Source of the DNA: HRBIN12 sp035762085
GTDB lineage: Bacteria; Actinomycetota; UBA4738; HRBIN12
Assembly (NCBI GenBank): GCA_035762085.1
Contig: DASTPT010000094.1
Span: forward strand, 39,508-103,507
Direction of reading: 5' to 3'
Length of the DNA: 64,000 nucleotides
In this document: positions 24,389 to 32,253 of the stretch, piece by piece
Numbering within the stretch: position 1 is the first letter of the stretch
Layout of the letters: the number at the start of each line of letters is the position of its first letter
Translations under genes and position numbers: made by a program
The notes under the pieces: model-generated
Told to the model about the DNA's origin: nothing
Database searches by the model: none
The model's input: only the letters and a program-made list of their open reading frames with translations

Positions 24389-27085
24389 TCAGGGACGCTC
24401 GTCGCCGGCGGGCACCGGCTCCGTCCCCGCCTCGCTCTCGGGGAGGATGACGGGCTCGCGCGTCGGCTCCCGGCCCTCGACGTTGACCTTCGGCAGCCAC
24501 TCGAGCCACGCCGGGAGGTACCAGTTGAGGTCGCCGAGGAGCTTCATGCTCGACGGCACCAGGATCGATCGCACGATGGTCGCGTCCAGGAAGACCGCAA
24601 CCGCGAGTCCCAGGCCCATCTGCTGGAGCGGGACCAGCCGCCCGGCCGCGAACGCCGTGAAGACCGCGACCATGATGATCGCGGCGCCGGTGATGATGCC
24701 GGCCGTCGTCCGGAGGCCGTAGGCGACGGCCTCGGAGTTGTCTCCGGTCTTGTCGTACTCCTCGCGGATCCGGCTGAGCAGGAACACGTGGTAGTCCATC
24801 GACAGGCCGAACAGGATCGAGAACAGCAGCAGCGGGAGCCACGCCTCGATCGACTCGACCTCCTGGAACTGGAACCCGATCGCGTTGAACCCGTCGAGCG
24901 CCCAACCGTGGATCGTGTCGAGGAACCCGCTCGACTGCTTCTGGAACACGAGCACGATCGCCCCGTACGCCGCTCCGACCGAGAGCAGGTTCATGAGCAC
25001 GGCCTTCAGCGGCACGACGAGCGAGCGGAACACGACCATCAGCAGGAGGAACGACAGGCCGAGCACGAAGGCGAAGACGATCGGCTGATACGTGTCCGTC
25101 TGCGTGAAGAAGTCGGCCATGATCGCCGGGAACCCGCCGACGAGCACCTCCGCATCCGTTCCGGCGAAGATCGGCGGGATGCCCTGGTCGCGGAGCCGGT
25201 AGACCGCCTCGGTCGTTGCGTGACCGAACGGATCGCCGACGGGGATCGCGTTCACGACGGCGGCCGTGCCCTCCGCATTCGGGATCATCCCCACCTGGTC
25301 GGCGAACGCGGGGTCGGCCGCGATCGCCTGTTCCAGCTCTCGGAGCGCGCCCTGCAGCTGCGGGGAGGACAGGTCGCCGCCCACGTATACCTGCACCGGG
25401 TCGCTCCGACCCCCGGCCGCGAACTGCTCGGACAGGATCAGGAACGCCTGCTTCGAGTCGACCTCGTCGGGCAGCGTGGCGGCGCTCGAGGTCGTCCCCT
25501 TGTCGATCGTGAAGTACAGGCTGGCGAGCGAGCCCAGGAACAGGACGGAGATGACCAGGAACAGGACGGGTCGCGCCATGACCGTCTTCGTCATGCGGTC
25601 CCAGAACCCGCCCTTCGGGTCGTGCTCCCCCTCCATCCGGGCGCGCTTGGTGAAGCGCGGCCAGTTCACCCGGTCCTTCAGCAGGCCGAGCAGCGCCGGC
25701 AGCAGGGTGAGCGAGGCCATGATCGAGGCGAGGACCACGAGGATCGCCCCGGCCGCCATGCTGCGGAAGATCGTGTTCGGCATGATGAACATGCCGAGGA
25801 GCGCCAGGACCACCGTCAGACCGCTGAAGAAGACGGCGCGGCTCGCGGTGGCCCCCGACGCTGCGATCGCGTCGTACGGCTCGAAGCCCTTCTTCCGCTC
25901 CTCCCGATACCTGGCGATGATGAACAGGGAGTAGTCGATCCCCACCGCCAACCCGATCATCGGCGCGATGTTCTGCGTGAAGAGGCTGAAGCTCACGCCA
26001 CTCAACTCGGCGATGAGCGCGATGCCGCCGAGCGCGATCGGGATCGCCATGAACGCCATCGCGAGGGGCAACAGGGCGGCGATCAGCGCGCCGAAGACCA
26101 CCAGCAGCACGATCAGCGCGATGAGGACTCCGGTCCGCTCGCTGCTCGCGAGGTCCTCCTCGGCCACGTGGCTGGTGTCGGCGTTCAGCGTGGCCGGGCC
26201 GGCGAGGAACGTCTCGAACGCGTCGCCGTCCTGGTCGACCTCCGCCTGCACGTCCTTCAGGCGCTCGACGGTCGCGATCTCGGTATCGGCGATCGGGACC
26301 GAGACGATCGTGGCCCGCCCGTCGGTCGAGATCAGCCCCGCGACATCGAAGTACGTGATCGGCGGTCCGGCGAGCGCGTCCGACCCCGCGGCCATGATCG
26401 CGCCGCGGACGGCCTCGGTGACGCTGGTGAAGCTGATCTGCCCCGAGGGGTCCGGGTCGTCGATCCCCACGGACGACGACGTGATGAACGCCACGAGCTC
26501 GGGCGGATCGACGCGCAGCACGTCGGGGTTGAGCGTGCCGGCCGTGAAGAGCTGCTGGGGCTGGATCACCTGGATCCGGTACGCCGAGTCCTCGTCGGGC
26601 GGCACGGCCTGGTCGACCGCGGCCTGGAGCGTCGAGACGATCTCCTCGTCCACCGGGCCCTGGAGCTGGATCGACACGAGCACGCCGGGGGGATCGGACG
26701 TCCGCAGCCGCCGCAACCCGGCGGCCTCGAGCGCGTCGTAGACGGTGACCACGTCGCCGGCGACCGTCTGCTCGCCGAGCTCCATCACGCCCTGCTGCAC
26801 GCCGCGGACGTACTGCTCGAAGGTGGGGTCGGACACGGCGAGCACGTCGTGGCGGATGACGAGGAACTCGGTGTCCTTCTGCTCGCCGGTGATGTTCTCC
26901 TCGATGAGCTGCATCGCCTGTTTGGACTCCGGGTTGTTCGTGAAGTCCACGTCGGACGTGAGGGCGTCGGAAAGGAACTGCTGGGACGCGAACCCAAGCC
27001 CGGTGACCACGACGAGCCACAGGACGATGACGATCCACGGACGCCGGCTGCTCGAACGGGCGAGCGACTCCGGGTTCAAACGCAT
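24389..27085 (-). CDS. MMPL-family RND transporter
   Basis: 898 residues from the ATG at 27085 (AGGGGGG upstream). Two repeats each have one helix, a large extracytoplasmic domain and five helices. The first transmembrane helix is IVIVLWLVVVTGLGFASQ. The conserved MMPL elements AVGIDYSLFIIARYREE and FGLSMDYHVFLLSRIREEY carry the proton-relay Asp-Tyr pairs in both repeats. Such proteins export lipids, siderophores or drugs across the cytoplasmic membrane. It is divergent from a TetR gene, the common arrangement for an inducible efflux pump. Confidence 0.93.
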   Translation of the reverse strand: MRLNPESLARSSSRRPWIVIVLWLVVVTGLGFASQQFLSDALTSDVDFTNNPESKQAMQLIEENITGEQKDTEFLVIRHDVLAVSDPTFEQYVRGVQQGVMELGEQTVAGDVVTVYDALEAAGLRRLRTSDPPGVLVSIQLQGPVDEEIVSTLQAAVDQAVPPDEDSAYRIQVIQPQQLFTAGTLNPDVLRVDPPELVAFITSSSVGIDDPDPSGQISFTSVTEAVRGAIMAAGSDALAGPPITYFDVAGLISTDGRATIVSVPIADTEIATVERLKDVQAEVDQDGDAFETFLAGPATLNADTSHVAEEDLASSERTGVLIALIVLLVVFGALIAALLPLAMAFMAIPIALGGIALIAELSGVSFSLFTQNIAPMIGLAVGIDYSLFIIARYREERKKGFEPYDAIAASGATASRAVFFSGLTVVLALLGMFIMPNTIFRSMAAGAILVVLASIMASLTLLPALLGLLKDRVNWPRFTKRARMEGEHDPKGGFWDRMTKTVMARPVLFLVISVLFLGSLASLYFTIDKGTTSSAATLPDEVDSKQAFLILSEQFAAGGRSDPVQVYVGGDLSSPQLQGALRELEQAIAADPAFADQVGMIPNAEGTAAVVNAIPVGDPFGHATTEAVYRLRDQGIPPIFAGTDAEVLVGGFPAIMADFFTQTDTYQPIVFAFVLGLSFLLLMVVFRSLVVPLKAVLMNLLSVGAAYGAIVLVFQKQSSGFLDTIHGWALDGFNAIGFQFQEVESIEAWLPLLLFSILFGLSMDYHVFLLSRIREEYDKTGDNSEAVAYGLRTTAGIITGAAIIMVAVFTAFAAGRLVPLQQMGLGLAVAVFLDATIVRSILVPSSMKLLGDLNWYLPAWLEWLPKVNVEGREPTREPVILPESEAGTEPVPAGDERP

Positions 27086-27134
27086 GGGCCGTACCCCCCT
27101 CTGTCCGCTCGAGGCGGACTCCGCCCCCGAGTCG

Positions 27135-27157
27135 TGCTTACGTCGTATGTGCAAGCA
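27135..27157. promoter_or_regulatory. Dyad between MMPL transporter and tetR
   Basis: TGCTT at 27135 and AAGCA at 27153 are arms of a dyad that extends imperfectly inward to TGCTTAC/GCAAGCA. It lies in the 117-base gap between two divergent genes and is the likely operator of the TetR at 27203. Confidence 0.45.
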
Positions 27158-27202
27158 TAGGCGGGGCGTCAACCCACGACGCCGCGGGGAGAGGACGGGC
27201 GC

Positions 27203-27886
27203 ATGTCCACGACGGTCGCCGACGGGCGAGCGAATCCCAGACCGCACCGCGATCCGCTCACGCGCGAGCGGATCGTCGAGACGGCGCTCCGATTGATGGA
27301 CGAGGAGGGCCTCCAGGCCGTCACGATGCGACGCGTCGGTCGCGAGCTCGGCGTCGAGGCGATGTCCCTGTACAACCACGTCGCGGACAAGCAGGACCTC
27401 CTGCGCGGCGTCGTCGAGGCCGTGATGGCCGGGTTCGAGTTCCCAGAGGACGGCGACGACTGGCGTGAGGCCGCCCGCCGCGCGGCGCGGGCCTGGCGGA
27501 CGCTGCTGAAAGCGCACCCGAACGTCATCACGCTGATGTCCGGCCAGCGCAAGCCCATGACCTCGGTCGTGGCGCTCCGCCCCACCGAACACGCGATCTC
27601 GATCCTGGGACGCGCGGGCCTATCGAACGCCGAGACCGTCCGCGCCTTCCGCGCCTTCGGCGGCTACGTCCAGGGATTCGTGATGGCCGAGATCGCGAAC
27701 ATGTTCGGGCGCGAAGACGCGGACGTCCTCCTGGACGACGTCGTGCGGACGATCCCGCTCGAGGAGCTCCCCACGCTGGCCGCTCACGTCGAGTACCTGT
27801 TCAACCGCGACCTGGATGCCGATTTCGAGTACGGGCTCGACCTGATGATCCGTGGTCTCGAGGCCAAGGCCGCGAACGGCGGCTAG
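27203..27886 (+). CDS. TetR-family regulator with TetR_C-like domain
   Basis: 227 residues. The helix-turn-helix reads ERIVETALRLMDEEG, MRRVGRELGVEAMSLYNHV, then KQDLL. The ligand domain resembles the TetR_C group (AWRTLLKAHPNVITLM, then HAISILGRAGLS), often found next to efflux pumps. The ATG has GAGAGG upstream. It is divergent from the MMPL transporter and probably represses it. The stop shares a CTAG with the kbl stop. Confidence 0.9.
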   Translation: MSTTVADGRANPRPHRDPLTRERIVETALRLMDEEGLQAVTMRRVGRELGVEAMSLYNHVADKQDLLRGVVEAVMAGFEFPEDGDDWREAARRAARAWRTLLKAHPNVITLMSGQRKPMTSVVALRPTEHAISILGRAGLSNAETVRAFRAFGGYVQGFVMAEIANMFGREDADVLLDDVVRTIPLEELPTLAAHVEYLFNRDLDADFEYGLDLMIRGLEAKAANGG

Positions 27887-29064
27887 CGTAGGCCGAGCTC
27901 GGCACCGACTCGCGCGAACACGTCGAGCGCCGTCCGTAGGTCCTCCTCCGTGTGATCGGCGGTCACGATCGTGCGGACCCGCGCCTGACCCTTCGCGACG
28001 GTGGGGAACACGATCGCCGGAGTGAACACCCCCTCCTCGAACAGCCCGCGCGCGAACGCCTGGGTCTTCTCCTCGTCCCCTGTGATCACCGGCGTGATCG
28101 GGGTCTCGCTCATCCCGGTGTCGTAGCCCAGGTCGTGGAGCCCGACCTTGAACGTCGCGGTGTTGCTCCACAGGCGCTCGAGCCGATCGGGCTCGTCGCG
28201 GATGATGTCGAGCGCCTCCAGGCAGGCCGCCGTGACCGCGGGCGGCGTGCTGGTCGAGAACAGGTACGGACGGCCGCGGTTGATGAGCCACTCGATCAGC
28301 TGGGCAGGCCCCGCGACGAACCCGCCGAGCACGCCGATCGCCTTCGAGAGCGTTCCGACCTGGACGTCCACGCGTCCGTGGAGCCCGAAGTGGTCGACGG
28401 TCCCGGCTCCGGCCTCGCCGAGCACGCCCGAGGCGTGCGCGTCGTCGAGCATCATGATCGCGCCGTGCTTCTCGGCGACCTCGACGAGCGCGGGGAGCGG
28501 GGCGATGTCCCCGTCCATCGAGAAGACGCCGTCGGTGATCAGGAGCTGACGCCGGCCCGGGCGGGCGGTCTCGGCCAGGAGGGCGTCGGCGTGGTCGGCG
28601 TCCTTGTGCTCGAACACCTTGATCTCGGCGCGCGACAGGCGTGCGCCGTCGATGATCGAGGCGTGGTTGAGCCGGTCGCTCACGATCACGTCCTCCTTGC
28701 CCAGGATCGCGGCGACGGTGCCGGCGTTCGCCGTGAACCCCGACTGGAACATCAAAGACTCCTCGGCGTGCTTGAAGTCCGCGAACCGGCGCTCGAGCAC
28801 GCGGTGCATCGCCATCGTCCCGGCGATCGGACGGACCGCTCCACTCCCGGCGCCGAGCTCGGCGGCCGCCTTCGACGCCGCCGCGTTCATCCGAGGGTGG
28901 TTCGCGAGCCCGAGGTAGTTGTTCGACGCCAGGTTGACCACGTCCCGGCCGTCGAACCGCGCGCGGGCGCCGGTCGGCCCCTCGAGCGTCCGAGGATGGA
29001 TCGCGAGCCCCTGCGCCTCGAGCTCGGCGAGCTGGTCCTTCAGGTAGTCGAGCGCACCGCCCAT
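27883..29064 (-). CDS. kbl: Glycine C-acetyltransferase (2-amino-3-ketobutyrate CoA ligase)
   Basis: 393 residues, the usual length. It is an alpha-oxoamine synthase of PLP fold type I: NLASNNYLGLANHPRM, GSGAVRPIAGTMAMH, substrate loop LMFQSGFTANAG, Asp-Ala-His DDAHASGVLGE, and the PLP lysine in VGTLSKAIGVLGG. It cleaves 2-amino-3-ketobutyrate with CoA to glycine and acetyl-CoA, the second step of threonine degradation. The first-step enzyme Tdh lies upstream on the same strand, unusually separated by about 500 bases that hold an antisense gene. Confidence 0.94.
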   Translation of the reverse strand: MGGALDYLKDQLAELEAQGLAIHPRTLEGPTGARARFDGRDVVNLASNNYLGLANHPRMNAAASKAAAELGAGSGAVRPIAGTMAMHRVLERRFADFKHAEESLMFQSGFTANAGTVAAILGKEDVIVSDRLNHASIIDGARLSRAEIKVFEHKDADHADALLAETARPGRRQLLITDGVFSMDGDIAPLPALVEVAEKHGAIMMLDDAHASGVLGEAGAGTVDHFGLHGRVDVQVGTLSKAIGVLGGFVAGPAQLIEWLINRGRPYLFSTSTPPAVTAACLEALDIIRDEPDRLERLWSNTATFKVGLHDLGYDTGMSETPITPVITGDEEKTQAFARGLFEEGVFTPAIVFPTVAKGQARVRTIVTADHTEEDLRTALDVFARVGAELGLR

Positions 29065-29110
29065 CGCGTTCCTCCCGTGCCGGGGCCGTCATCACCCTAT
29101 CGCCGGCGTC

Positions 29111-29116
29111 TACGAT
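29111..29116 (+). promoter_or_regulatory. -10 box of a leaderless promoter
   Basis: TACGAT ends six bases before the GTG start at 29123, predicting a leaderless mRNA. Confidence 0.5.
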
Positions 29117-29122
29117 GAAGCC

Positions 29123-29581
29123 GTGCGGGTCGAGGCGTTCCTGGCCGATGCGGTGCAGGCCGTCGGGGGCAAGCTCTCGGCGCTCGGCGTCGGGTGGAAC
29201 ACGCTCTCGGCGCCGCGCTTCCCGGCCCGGCACGACCGCGTCGCGCTCGGCGTCGTCGTCCGGATCCCGCCCGAGGAGACCGGCGCGGGGCACCGGCTCC
29301 GGGTGACGCTCGTCGGTCCGAACGGCCAGGAGCGGCCGCTCGGACGCGGCCCCGACGGGAGCCAGCTCACCGCGCTCGACGCACCGTTCTCCGTCCGGCA
29401 GGCCGAGATGGAGGCGACCGCGACGTTCGCGCTCAACTTCGACGGGCTCGTCTTCGACGGGCCGGGGACGCACACCTTCGTCCTGACGGTCGACGGGACG
29501 GAACACCAGCGGCTGGCGTTCCGGGTGCAGACGCCGCCGGCGCCGCCGCCGGTCGAGCACCGCGCCGGCGGCTACCTCTGA
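29123..29581 (+). CDS. Conserved hypothetical protein (DUF6941-like), antisense between tdh and kbl
   Basis: 152 residues, GTG start. A single beta-rich domain is suggested by alternating strands (RVALGVVVRIPPEE, HRLRVTLVGPNGQE, THTFVLTVDGTEHQRLAFRV) with an N-terminal helix (VEAFLADAVQAVGGKL). This looks like the DUF6941 proteins of actinobacteria. It ends in a proline-rich tail. The last ten bases overlap the 3' end of the convergent tdh gene. The function is unknown. Confidence 0.72.
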   Translation: MRVEAFLADAVQAVGGKLSALGVGWNTLSAPRFPARHDRVALGVVVRIPPEETGAGHRLRVTLVGPNGQERPLGRGPDGSQLTALDAPFSVRQAEMEATATFALNFDGLVFDGPGTHTFVLTVDGTEHQRLAFRVQTPPAPPPVEHRAGGYL

Positions 29582-30648
29582 GGGATCTCCGGCCCGGGCC
29601 GCTCCCCGTCCGGGAACACGATGACCTTCGCCGCGTGCCCGGAGGCCGCCGTCGCGAAGGCCTCCTCGAACTCCTCGAGCGCGAACCGGTGCGTGATCAC
29701 GGGCGAGACGTCGACCCGGCCGGTCGAGAGCAGGGTGGTCGTCTGCTGCCACGTGCGGAACATCTCGCGGCCCGTGATGCCGAGGATCCGCGCCTCCTTG
29801 AAGATGACCTGGTCGTTGAGGTCCAGCGTCACCGGCCGGTCCGGCAGGCCGAGCAGCGACATCCGGCCGCCACGCGCCAGCATCCGCGTCCCCTGGTCGA
29901 TCGCGCGCGCGTTGCCCGACATCTCGAGCACGACCTCGGCGCCGACGCCGCCGGTCTCGCGCAGGACGACCTCGACCGGGTCCTCTACCTTCGGGTCCAC
30001 GAGCAGGTCGGCCCCCATCGTGCCGGCCAGGGCCCGACGCTCGTCGTTCGGTTCGATCGCGAACACCTTCCACGCGCCGAGCGCGCGGGCGATGCCCACC
30101 GAGAACAGGCCGATCGGGCCGCATCCGATCACGGCGACCGGGTTCGTGAGCAGGTCCTCGCCCCCCTCGGTGCCGAACGCCGCGTGGACCGCGTTGCCGA
30201 ACGGCTCCATGATCGAGGCCACGTCCGGGTGGATCCCCTCGCCGACGATCCACGCGTTCTCGGCGGGGATCACCACGAACTCCGCGAAGGCGCCCTCGGT
30301 GTCCACACCGAGGATCCGCAGGTTCTGACAGATGTGCGCTCGACCGGTGCGACACGTCGCGCAGTGGCCGCAGGCGATGTGCGTCTCGGCGGCGACGAAC
30401 GCGCCCGGCTTGATGTGGTGGACCTCGGAACCGACGGCCTCGACGGTCCCGGCGACCTCGTGCCCGAACGTCATCGGCACGCGGATGCGGCCCTCCGCCC
30501 ATTCGTTCCAGTCGTGGATGTGCAGGTCGGTGCCGCAGATCGACGCGGCATGGACCCGGACCAGGACCTCGTCCTCGCCGGGGTCGGGGATGGGGATCTC
30601 GGCCAGCTCCGCCCCCGGTCCGGCGTGGGTCTTGCGCAGGGCTCGCAT
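29572..30648 (-). CDS. tdh: L-threonine 3-dehydrogenase
   Basis: 358 residues from the ATG at 30648, preceded by a G-rich Shine-Dalgarno; an upstream ATG would add four. Zinc medium-chain dehydrogenase: catalytic zinc ligands in ASICGTDLHIHDW and GHEVAG, structural zinc loop CGHCATCRTGRAHIC, and the NAD-binding turn VIGCGPIGLFSVGIA. It oxidises threonine to 2-amino-3-ketobutyrate for Kbl. The motif FGHEVAGTVEAVG and the typical MEPFGNAVHAAF favour Tdh over other sugar or alcohol dehydrogenases. Confidence 0.92.
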   Translation of the reverse strand: MRALRKTHAGPGAELAEIPIPDPGEDEVLVRVHAASICGTDLHIHDWNEWAEGRIRVPMTFGHEVAGTVEAVGSEVHHIKPGAFVAAETHIACGHCATCRTGRAHICQNLRILGVDTEGAFAEFVVIPAENAWIVGEGIHPDVASIMEPFGNAVHAAFGTEGGEDLLTNPVAVIGCGPIGLFSVGIARALGAWKVFAIEPNDERRALAGTMGADLLVDPKVEDPVEVVLRETGGVGAEVVLEMSGNARAIDQGTRMLARGGRMSLLGLPDRPVTLDLNDQVIFKEARILGITGREMFRTWQQTTTLLSTGRVDVSPVITHRFALEEFEEAFATAASGHAAKVIVFPDGERPGPEIPQR

Positions 30649-30780
30649 GGTCCCCCCCATCTCTCCGGCAGCCTACCGCGTGCGGCAGGGCCGACCGGCC
30701 GTGGTCTGGAACCCGAGGACCGCATGAGGCCGTCCAAGTCGGACCGATGTCAGGATGACCCGAGGAACGGAGGCCCCGTG

Positions 30781-31680
30781 ATGAGACGGTTCCCGACGAT
30801 GGCGGTGGTGGGCGCGCTCGCGTTGGCGCTCGCGGCCTGCGGAGGGCTGAACGACGACGGCACCACCGGCACCACCGGCGGCGCCGGTGGCGGCGGGACC
30901 GGCGACGGGGGCACCGATCCGATCGAGCACCCGACCGGGGCGGACGAGGTCGTCCTGCGGTGGGAGTACCGCGACGGGTTCGTCCCCTACGAGTACCTCC
31001 TGAAGCGGCTCCCGAGCTGGACGCTCTACGGGGACGGACGGCTGGTCGTCGAGGGGCCGATGATCGAGATCTACCCGAGCCCCGCGCTCCCGAACGTCCA
31101 GGTCCGCCTCGTCTCGGAGGACGGCATCCAGACGGTCCTGCGGGCGGCCGACGACGCCGGCCTCCTGGACGGCGACGCCAGCTACGACTATCGCTGCATC
31201 ACCGACGCGCCCACGACGGTCTTCACGACGAACGCAGGAGGCTCGACGAGCGTCGTGTCGGCGTACGCCCTCGGCGACGGCACGGAGGGGAACTGTCCCG
31301 ACGTCGCCCTCGAAGCACGTCGGACGCTGGCGGAGTTCCGGGACCGCCTCGGCGATCTGGGCTGGTTGCCCGACGGCTCGGTCGGGGCGGAGGAGCCCTA
31401 CGTCGCCGACGAGATCCGCGTCTACGTGCTGCCGTACCAGGGACAGCCGGACCTCCCGCAGGAGCCCGTGGCGTGGCCGCTCGAGCGGTCGCTCGACCGG
31501 TTCGGCAAGCCCGTCGAGGGCGGGTTCGACGACACGCGCTGCGGTGTCGTCGGCGGGCCCGACCTGGAGACCCTCCTGCCGCTGCTGCAGGGCGCGAACG
31601 ACCTCACGCCCTGGACGAGCGAGGGCACGGAGCACCGCCTGGTCCTGCGGCCGCTCCTGCCGGACGAGCACGGCTGCTGA
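30781..31680 (+). CDS. Predicted lipoprotein of unknown function
   Basis: 299 residues from an ATG with GGAGG ten bases upstream. Signal peptide with lipobox LAAC (Cys near residue 21), then a low-complexity Gly/Thr/Asp linker (residues 26-47), then a folded domain starting at VVLRWEYRDGFVPYEYLL. The second half includes VVGGPDLETLLPLLQGAN. I recognise no family. Four cysteines in the mature part may form disulfides. It is divergent from tdh and is followed by a second lipoprotein. Confidence 0.78.
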   Translation: MRRFPTMAVVGALALALAACGGLNDDGTTGTTGGAGGGGTGDGGTDPIEHPTGADEVVLRWEYRDGFVPYEYLLKRLPSWTLYGDGRLVVEGPMIEIYPSPALPNVQVRLVSEDGIQTVLRAADDAGLLDGDASYDYRCITDAPTTVFTTNAGGSTSVVSAYALGDGTEGNCPDVALEARRTLAEFRDRLGDLGWLPDGSVGAEEPYVADEIRVYVLPYQGQPDLPQEPVAWPLERSLDRFGKPVEGGFDDTRCGVVGGPDLETLLPLLQGANDLTPWTSEGTEHRLVLRPLLPDEHGC

Positions 31681-31698
31681 GCGCGCCCCCGAGCCGTC

Positions 31699-31727
31699 TT
31701 GCTCGCGAGAGCCGACAGGCCTACACT
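31699..31727 (+). promoter_or_regulatory. Promoter of the cupredoxin lipoprotein
   Basis: TTGCTC at 31699-31704 and TACACT at 31722-31727 with a 17-base spacer, 29 bases before the ATG, which has its own GGAGGAGG. Confidence 0.55.
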
Positions 31728-31756
31728 CCGCGCCATCCTCGGGTGGGAGGAGGTCT

Positions 31757-32206
31757 ATGGCCCACAGGACGGGCAAGGTATGGATGCACGTCGCCGCCGT
31801 CCTCGCGATCGCCCTCGTGGCGACCGCGTGCGGGGGCGACGAGGGGGAGACCGTCGACGTCACCCTGCAGGAGTTCGCCATCGCGGCGGACCCGACGTCG
31901 GTCGGAGCCGGCGAGGTGACGTTCGACACCACGAACGACGGTCCGGACGACCCGCACGAGCTCGTGGTCTTCCGGAGCGATCTGGCACCGGATGCGCTGC
32001 CGACGCAGGAGAACGGCGCGGTGGACGAGTCCGGTGAGGGGGTCGAGCTCATCGACGAGATCGAGGAGTTCCCGGTCGGCGAGACCCAGAGCATGACGCT
32101 CGACCTCGAGGCGGGGAACTACGTGCTCGTCTGCAACATCTACGACGAGGACGAGGACGAGGCGCACTACCAGGAGGGCATGCGCCTCGCGTTCACCGTC
32201 GAGTAG
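31757..32206 (+). CDS. Cupredoxin-like lipoprotein with acidic insert in the copper loop
   Basis: 149 residues. Signal peptide with lipobox VATAC (Cys25). The mature domain is a cupredoxin: VDVTLQEFAIAADP, first His ligand His67 in DPHELVVF, and the C-terminal ligand loop with Cys126, His137 and Met142 (VCNIYD...AHYQEGM). In common relatives the loop is CNIPGHYxxGM. Here seven extra residues, mostly Asp and Glu, separate Cys and His. All four type-1 copper ligands are present, so it should bind copper on the outer membrane face. Its redox partner is unknown. Confidence 0.82.
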   Translation: MAHRTGKVWMHVAAVLAIALVATACGGDEGETVDVTLQEFAIAADPTSVGAGEVTFDTTNDGPDDPHELVVFRSDLAPDALPTQENGAVDESGEGVELIDEIEEFPVGETQSMTLDLEAGNYVLVCNIYDEDEDEAHYQEGMRLAFTVE

Positions 32207-32211
32207 GTACC

Positions 32212-32253
32212 GAGGGGTCGGGACCGCCCGCGTCCCGCCCCTGCGGGCCCCTC
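32212..32253. terminator. GC-rich hairpin between convergent genes
   Basis: An outer arm GAGGGG/CCCCTC encloses a 6-bp stem CGGGAC/GTCCCG in the 45-base gap between the cupredoxin and helicase stops. It could stop transcription from both sides. No T-run is present. Confidence 0.45.

Noticed and set aside
22874..27160. A 1428-codon open frame on the plus strand, antisense to the LLM oxidoreductase and MMPL genes
   Set aside because: It is rich in Arg, Glu and His with no domain pattern, and it lies opposite genes with clear motifs. Such long antisense frames are common in GC-rich DNA.
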